Positions 57,925 through 64,000 of a stretch of DNA of 64,000 nucleotides are shown here, piece after piece. Made by a program: the position numbers and the translations under genes. The stretch's first letter is position 1; the number at the start of each line of letters is the position of its first letter. This DNA is from Opisthorchis felineus (taxonomy: Eukaryota > Platyhelminthes > Trematoda > Opisthorchiida > Opisthorchiidae): positions 573,559 to 637,558 of the forward strand of contig SJOL01006487.1 of the NCBI GenBank assembly GCA_004794785.1. Reading direction: 5' to 3'. Below the pieces are notes generated by a model. It was not told the origin of the DNA. It saw only the letters and a list, made by a program, of their open reading frames with translations, and ran no database searches.

Positions 57925-59640
57925 ACGGGCGTTAAGCACCAGATTCGCACCACCGCCCTCTCCACCCCGTGTTCGTCCGCCACTGAACACTTGTTCCTGA
58001 CTAGCTAAACTGTGTCGAACAGTAAATTCAGGATAGGCTCAACATAGGTATCATTCAACCATCCGAAAGTCTGTGGGATTCTCCGCTCCATGTGGCCCTT
58101 AAAAATTCTAAAGAGTGACGTCCATGAAGAGACTACGGACGGCTCAACAGGACCACCGTGCCAGACCGTTACCCGGTGTCGCACTTCCATTCCAAACGCT
58201 TTGATTCAGTGGGGCAAACCTCGTGCGTGTATACCCACAGATCCCAGTCAGTCAATAGGGCCTTAAAACTGCGGTCACCACACCATTCTGCTTGTTTTCT
58301 AGTTTTTTCGAATGTCCTTTGGATTACGAAATGCCACCAAGACGTTCCAACGTTTCATCAACGACGTGCCTCGTGGTCTGGGTCTTGTTCACCCATACAT
58401 CCTCGTCGCCAGTCATACCGTTCAACACCACCGGGAGCATCTACGGCGACTTATTGACCGTCTTCAACAGCATCACTTTGCGGCGAATGGAGTCAAATCG
58501 GAGCTTGGCAAAGCTTCAGTTATACTTTTGGACCACACTATCGACACAGTCAGAATTCTTCCAATCATTTCGAATGTCCAGGATATTGTGGACTATCCGA
58601 TGCCTAAAATACAAGCTTTCCATTACCGCCGATTTATTCCCAACTAATGCCGATTACTCCAACCGTTTACTGACCAATTCTGTGAAAAGGTCAAAGATGC
58701 CATTCTTAAGAACGACGTCCTTGCGGCATCCATTGCAGTCCAACAATCATTAGCTTCTGACTTTCGCCTGCATTATCAGGATCAACAAGCAACCATCAGC
58801 ATTGCGGTTGATGCTCCGGCTACGGAAGTTGGCACGGTTCAACGAGCCGAGGACACTGGCTGGAAATCTCTTGGATTCTTTTCGAGACGGCTGACAGACA
58901 CGGAGGCCATTTATAACACCTTCGGCCGTTACTGGTTGCCTACGCTGCTGTTCGCTACTTCCGCCACACACTAGAGGACTGCGAATTTGCAATACTTACG
59001 GAACACAAACCTCTCGCCCATGCTCATCCAAGGGGAAGCGTCATCTCGAATACATTTACCGATTCAATACTGACATCCGGCGTCTCGTTGGAGAGGCCAA
59101 TATTTCCGCAGATGCATTGTCGCGGATGAACCAGCTCAACACCTTGGGTTTCTAAACAATGGCTTCATCAACAGCATCATCGAAAGCATGACAGAGGCTT
59201 CAGCTCAACTCAACAACCCTCAGTTTGAGAATATGCTCCATAATCGCAAATTGAATGCCCAACACCATATCGAGCCGACCTCTTCGGATTCCACAAAGTA
59301 CGATACTTCGACGGGAAAGCAGCGTTTCGTAATTCCAGAGAGCATGCGAAGACACGTCTTCTACACCGTTCACCTTATCTCCCTGGGAACTCGTGCAATA
59401 ACGAAACTCATCGACGAAAGATTCGACCGGCCCAATCCGAATAAGGTCATCCGACAATGGGCGCGTCTGTGCCTCCCATGGGAGCGCGTAGAAGCACACC
59501 GCCATGCAGTAATCCCGGTTTATAACACCCCCGTACCAGATTTCCGTTTTGAACACGTTCACATTGATTCTGTTGCCCCTTTACCATACCCAAGAGTCAA
59601 CCGCTCAGCACCTAATTTACGCAGTGACCACCAGTTGAAT
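57925..59640 (+). mobile_element. Gypsy/Ty3 (CsRn1-like) pol fragment: RT, RNase H, part of integrase; dead
   Basis: Order read through frameshifts: VKHQIRTTAL, GIIQPSESLWDSPLHVAL, TTVPDRYPVSHF, RMSFGLRNATKTFQRFINDV and HPYILVASH (RT); DTGWKSLGFFSRRLTDTEAI and EYIYRFNTDIRRLVGEANIS with ADALSRM (RNase H); then RHVFYTVHLISLGTRA and HVHIDSV (integrase). The two catalytic Asp of the RT YIDD box are deleted, leaving HPYIL-VASH. The integrase zinc finger has lost Cys and His (CLPW), and its core stops after the first Asp. No LTR was found on either side. Confidence 0.88.
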
Positions 59641-60310
59641 TTCGATTTGAACGACGTTACATGCGTTGGATCGGGTGCAGAAAGAAGTGCCTGAATTCCT
59701 GTCAGGTGAGAATGGTGAAAATGGTCCAGAAGACATCACGAGGATAGATGCCAAAAAGGATTTGGGTATCTGGCTTTCCTCAAACATGCCCTTCTCACTG
59801 CACCACGAGAAATCGGCCCAAAAGGCATTCGCCGTTATACGGATGATTAGGAGCACCTTTTCCCATATTACTCGCATGGACTTTCAAATACTCTATGGGG
59901 CCTACGTCAGACCGCTTCTTGAACACGCCAACCAATTTGGCTACCCAGGGCGCACGAAGGACGAAACCCTCACTGAGCGTGTCCAGCGAGCTGCTACGAA
60001 AATGGTTGCCGGCCTTAAATCCGTGGACTAATAAATGCGTCTCACGGCGCTTGACCTCATTCCCCTCGAGTATCGCCGCCTCCGAGGAGACCTGTTTGAA
60101 CAAGGTTTGGCCAACAGGTTTTTTACCGTTGAGCCAGTAAACACACGGCGGGGACATGGTAAGAAGATTTTCAAGCTCAGAACGCACACTTTCATTCGGT
60201 AAATTTTTTTTCATTTTGGGTAGTTGCTGCGTGGAATAACCTTCCTCCAGCGGTTGTCCACGCTCCCTCTAGAACCCAGTTCAAAACACTATTACAAACT
60301 TTCCTGTGAG
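59641..60310 (+). mobile_element. CR1/Jockey-type non-LTR element, 5'-truncated ORF end
   Basis: Reads [40 protein letters not shown]-like and [36 protein letters not shown], then after stops [36 protein letters not shown] and AAWNNLPPAVVHAPSRTQFK. This is the usual C-terminal tail of such ORFs. It abuts the broken Gypsy integrase, so it is either an insertion that removed the rest or a joining by deletion. Confidence 0.85.
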
Positions 60311-60750
60311 AATCCTCGTGCTGGCAAACATATTGCCCCGCGCTGAGAACTTAAAGAGCAGTGCTACACCCTTTTTTCGCTTGTGCCTTTCAGGTGAACG
60401 ACAGCCGCTGAACGACAAGAACAAAACCTGACCCGGGAAACTTGGGCAAAAGCCTCGATCCTGTGTATAAATCCGTGAATCATTGTAAGTGGCTCCCAGA
60501 CGGTTGGCAGCTTGCAAATACCACACCAAATGTATTGCAGATGTTATCATCTAAAATTGAGGGGACGATTGCCTTTGGTGTGAATTATAGTCATCACGGC
60601 AAACAATTCGTGCGATAATCTTATTATGTAAAGACAACTGCGTGTTTACTTGTTATATCGTTACCCACGTATAAACTTATTGGGAAGACTATAGTCTATA
60701 GTATACCTGCTCGGAGCACTTAGTCACATCTAGTTCCTTCCTGAAAAATT

Positions 60751-60780
60751 ACGTATATATATATATATATATATATACGT
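60751..60780. repeat. (TA)n forming a 30-bp perfect palindrome
   Basis: ACG, twelve TA units, CGT: the flanks of the microsatellite are themselves reverse complements, so the whole 30 bases are self-complementary. Confidence 0.9.
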
Positions 60781-63780
60781 GTGTATGTGTGTGCTTTTGA
60801 GTGTGCCACACCGGCCGAGCTTCACCACCATCCAATTATTGGGTCGTTTAGCTTGAGGTCCGACCAACGGAATGGAGGAGGCGAATGATTGGTCTAGCAT
60901 TCGTCACGTGACAGCGGCAGTAGTTGATTAGCCAATAGGGTTCTCAAGAGTCGGTGGCCCACCGGAATCACCAAAATGTTATCCAGCCACGGCCAGTGGC
61001 CCGTTGATTTAGTGGAGCAAGACAGTGGCTCGGGACCAGTGGATACGCGTTATTAAATCGGCTCGCTGTTAAGTTTCAATTGGAAACTCGCTCTTTCTGG
61101 CTCGTAGGGAAATTAGCCAATCAGAATGCTGACTTGCGTGGGAACCGGATGCCCATCCAAAACAACAAGCATTCGGACAACGCGCCAGGACCCGGATGAA
61201 CCGCAGTGCGCAAGGTCACATTACTTGTTGTTGAATCAGTTAAAGGGATGTCAGAAGCATCGAATGTGGCCTAAAGTCACGGTAACGGGAAAGGCGCAAT
61301 AAGTTAGTAACTTGTAGTCTGGACCATGTTGGGATGATTTCAAAACCATGTATAAGCCGACGAGACCGTACGATAATCCGTTGTTCGCTCGGTTCTTGTG
61401 AGTTTCTGGGAGGTACTATTGGGAGTATCTGCTGATTCATCTGAATAGTTACAGGTTTTCGTCAAAATGATATGATTTTAGCTTACGGCAGTTCGTTTGC
61501 CGAGGCGTCGGCATTACCGGCTCCCGATAAGCCGACTACACGCACCTCGTACGCCAGAACGTTACCAAATTATCTTTTTCGTTATTTGGGTTTTGCAAGT
61601 CCACAGGGACCGTTGAGGTTCCTACAAGGCGCTAGGGCTGAGGATACCCAATCTTGGCGAAGTGGGTGACTTCGGAGTCCGCATAAATAGTATAGGAAGC
61701 CAGAAACAGGACTACTGCTAGCGCTCCGGTGAGCATTGGAGGTCTAACTTGGGTACTTCGGTGAAGCTTGCTCAAAAGTTTGCAGTCCCTCTTGTTTACA
61801 AAACGAACAACCAGGTAGAGTCAATTAACAACTAAGTGAATTGGAAATTAACTATATCAGCTTCGTGGCTCATTTATGTCCATGTCATTATTAGCAGGAA
61901 TGTGCAACTAGAAGCAACGTGCCAGTGACTCATAGTTGCTCCTTTGGTGCGTAGTCTACCCGAGACGGTGACTACGCCATTCCATTTGGCGTGTTTGAAC
62001 CGCCTGGTTTAATACGCAGACTAGCGGCTTCCCCGTAACGATGGCAAAGGTTTTGATGTGGTCCAATGCACTGACTCACACCTGATGCTTGGCAACAGCA
62101 AAAGGCAAGCCCTCCAAATTGGATGTAGTTCACAATATCTCGCATAATATTTGCGACCTCTTGTTTCGCCCGATCTTACTGTCTACTACCATGTTTGAGA
62201 GCGTCTCCCTACCAAGCTTGTGCTTATCACGTGCCATGCTCCGGTGTGTCGGCTGGAAGTGTCACAGCTTTTTCACCGGGTGTGTTGAGGAACGAGGCAT
62301 TCATTTCTCCTGCTGGGTGAAATACTGGGAATTCCCCGCTGGATGCTGAAGTGCCTTTGAGGCGTAGCCATCAGCCCTCTACCTTAGCATGACCTCACGG
62401 GGGCAAACATGACAGAATCCTTATCCAGCATAAGGGGATAACGTGACTGAGTGACTTCCAAGGTGCTGGATGACATTTACTACCTGTAATTCAGTAAACA
62501 GCGCAATCGCAATCTCTGGAGTACATTGCCATGGCAATACACCATATGAATCAGCCAGTCTTGTCACAGTTTGATGCTGATATGTGCGCTGCGTTCATTT
62601 TGTCCAGAAGCTGCTGTGCGGGGCCGTGAATTGACAGGGTAAGTTGGATTGCAGTAACACTGGCATCCTATTTGGGAGGTCGACTTTCCTGTGTTTCATG
62701 TGCAACGAACACATCACAACCACTTTAAGTGAACATAAGGGGAGAATAGGTGGGCTATGCGCCAATTTTGAGTACACGTAGGATTTTTTATGTCCTGACG
62801 GATGCGTGCGTGGGGATGCTTTTCTTGTGGCGCGGCAGTGAAACTCAGTATGCGGGAGGTTGTTGCTGAGTTCAGCTTGTGTGCTAATGCAGATGGCCGA
62901 ACGAGCATAGTTAGGAATTTCGTTCAACATGTGGGCGGGGTAACTGAAACTTCAGCACACACTGGGATAGTTAGCTCCAAAAGAGTTCGGCAGATTAGAA
63001 CAAACCCGTCCCAGAGGCGGTTGGGGCCAGGTAAACAAGTTGTCTGTTGTTGCAAGTAAAGGGACGACGAGAGGGGACAGATGAAAGTAGGAAGAGAACA
63101 GTTACAAGTGTGCCTTCACGCTGGGTATGGTAGTGTCGTGTCGTCACTGTGCTTATATACTTTGGTTTCTGGACGGCCCTGTCACTGACGTCAAGGTTGC
63201 GGTGATGGGAGAGGGGATGCGCATTCCTTCGGCAGCTGGGCTAGCCAAGGGGACTTACACAGGTAGAGTCAGGCTGATGAAGAATCACTGGTGATTCCGA
63301 TTCATTTGGATCTCCGCGCGGACGCAAAGAGAGGACAAGGTAGAGTGGACGACGGCCATACATAACGTTCTGGCCAGCTACTGTCGAAGATGGAAGTGGC
63401 CTCTGAGCCGCCCAAATGTTTAAGGTAAGATCTGGACAAATCGATCGCTGTTGGGCTCCTGAGTATTGGCAAGTTTGAATTCTCGAAGCTGACTCAAGGA
63501 TTCACCGATTGGTAAGCACGATTGAGGCTTTCGCTCAAGCTTCTCGGGAAGGGTTCGTTACTGCCGTTCAGCGGCTTCCTTTTACCTGGAAGGCACAAGC
63601 AAAAAAGTGTAAAGCAAAGCTCCTCAGGTTGCCGGCGCAAAGACATAAAAAAGCGTCAAATAGTGCCTTAAACTGGGTAATACATGCAGCGTGAACAACC
63701 GTCGGAGGAAGGTTATTTCACGTATTAACTATCCAAGATAAGAAAACCTGTTGCCTAATTAAGGTGTGCGCTCTGAGGTT
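60781..63780. other. No gene seen
   Basis: Scanned both strands; only short chance frames. 60850-61150 is rich in CCAAT-like words (CCAATTATT, GCCAATAGGG, GCCAATCAGAATGC) and has one CACGTGAC E-box, so it could be a promoter or an LTR, but nothing transcribed can be named downstream. The rest is unique-looking sequence of average composition. Confidence 0.4.
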
Positions 63781-63783
63781 GAG

Positions 63784-64000
63784 AATAATAATAATAATAA
63801 TGTTTATTCCCAACTGGTGGGTGGCATACCGTCAGGCATGATCATAATATTACAGTCAAAATAAAAGTACGACTGAAGGGTTGCGAGTACAGGGGACTGC
63901 GTTGAAAAGGGGCAGCGTCATAACCGGTGGGCGTAATACGATATGATAATAATAGGTTTCATTTCCCGACATGTAGATAGCATGCTGATGGAGGCATGAT
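63784..64000 (+). repeat. Diverged direct repeat pair with AAT runs, cut by window end
   Basis: Unit one starts with (AAT)n at 63784 then TGTTTATTCCCAACTGGTGG and CCGTCAGGCATGAT. Unit two starts with ATAATAATAGG at 63946 then TTTCATTTCCCGACATGTAG, ATAGCATGCTGATGGAGGCA and TGAT. The spacing is about 160 bases. The second unit is incomplete at the window edge. Confidence 0.55.

Overview
This is a window of a large, intron-rich, repeat-rich eukaryotic genome, not a bacterial one. Short exons with GT..AG borders lie in multi-kilobase introns filled with decayed retroelements. The repeats point to a trematode, most likely an opisthorchiid liver fluke (Clonorchis/Opisthorchis). These include RTE, CR1-like and CsRn1-type Gypsy fragments, and a tRNA-like dispersed element whose plus-strand reading ([13 protein letters not shown]) I remember as very common in Clonorchis gene predictions. 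That species call rests on memory, not on a search.

One host gene fills most of the window on the minus strand, from about 52 kb down to 5.56 kb. I read it as KNTC1/ROD, the large subunit of the ROD-ZW10-Zwilch (RZZ) kinetochore complex. I could place 27 exons, about 1,890 codons; three of them are tentative. They appear in the same order as the human protein: an N-terminal beta-propeller part (51.9-45.8 kb), a long alpha-solenoid (43.8-17 kb) and the Rod_C region (15.3-5.56 kb). Splice phases agree across most neighbouring exons. Four junctions have incompatible phases (41.7/35.7, 32.7/30.1, 25.0/22.1 and 10.5/10.1 kb), so short exons are still missing there, and probably also between 50.6 and 46.1 kb. 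The first coding exon is uncertain. The last few hundred residues of the family were not found; they lie in the leftmost 5.5 kb or beyond the window.

Layout. 0-5.5 kb: intron or 3' flank with dispersed repeats, a tRNA-like element at 1.7 kb and an RTE reverse-transcriptase 3' fragment at 1.9-2.9 kb. 5.5-52.2 kb: KNTC1. Its introns hold two hammerhead-ribozyme-bearing repeats (13.1 and 25.7 kb) and a decayed third (8.6 kb), RTE ends (13.7-14.1 and 49 kb), tRNA-like elements, a putative solo LTR (37.1-37.5 kb) and microsatellites. 52.3-57.9 kb: upstream flank with dispersed repeats and an RTE endonuclease/RT fragment (54.1-55.5 kb). 57.9-60.3 kb: a dead Gypsy pol joined to a 5'-truncated CR1-like ORF end. 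60.3-64 kb: no gene seen; AT repeats and a repeat pair at the right edge.

Nothing here looks like a new defence or metabolic system. The most notable points are the reconstruction of a fluke ROD gene, the hammerhead ribozyme repeats, and an RTE whose 3' end runs into an antisense tRNA-like sequence. Species assignment, exon borders and family names all come from reading alone; no alignment was run.
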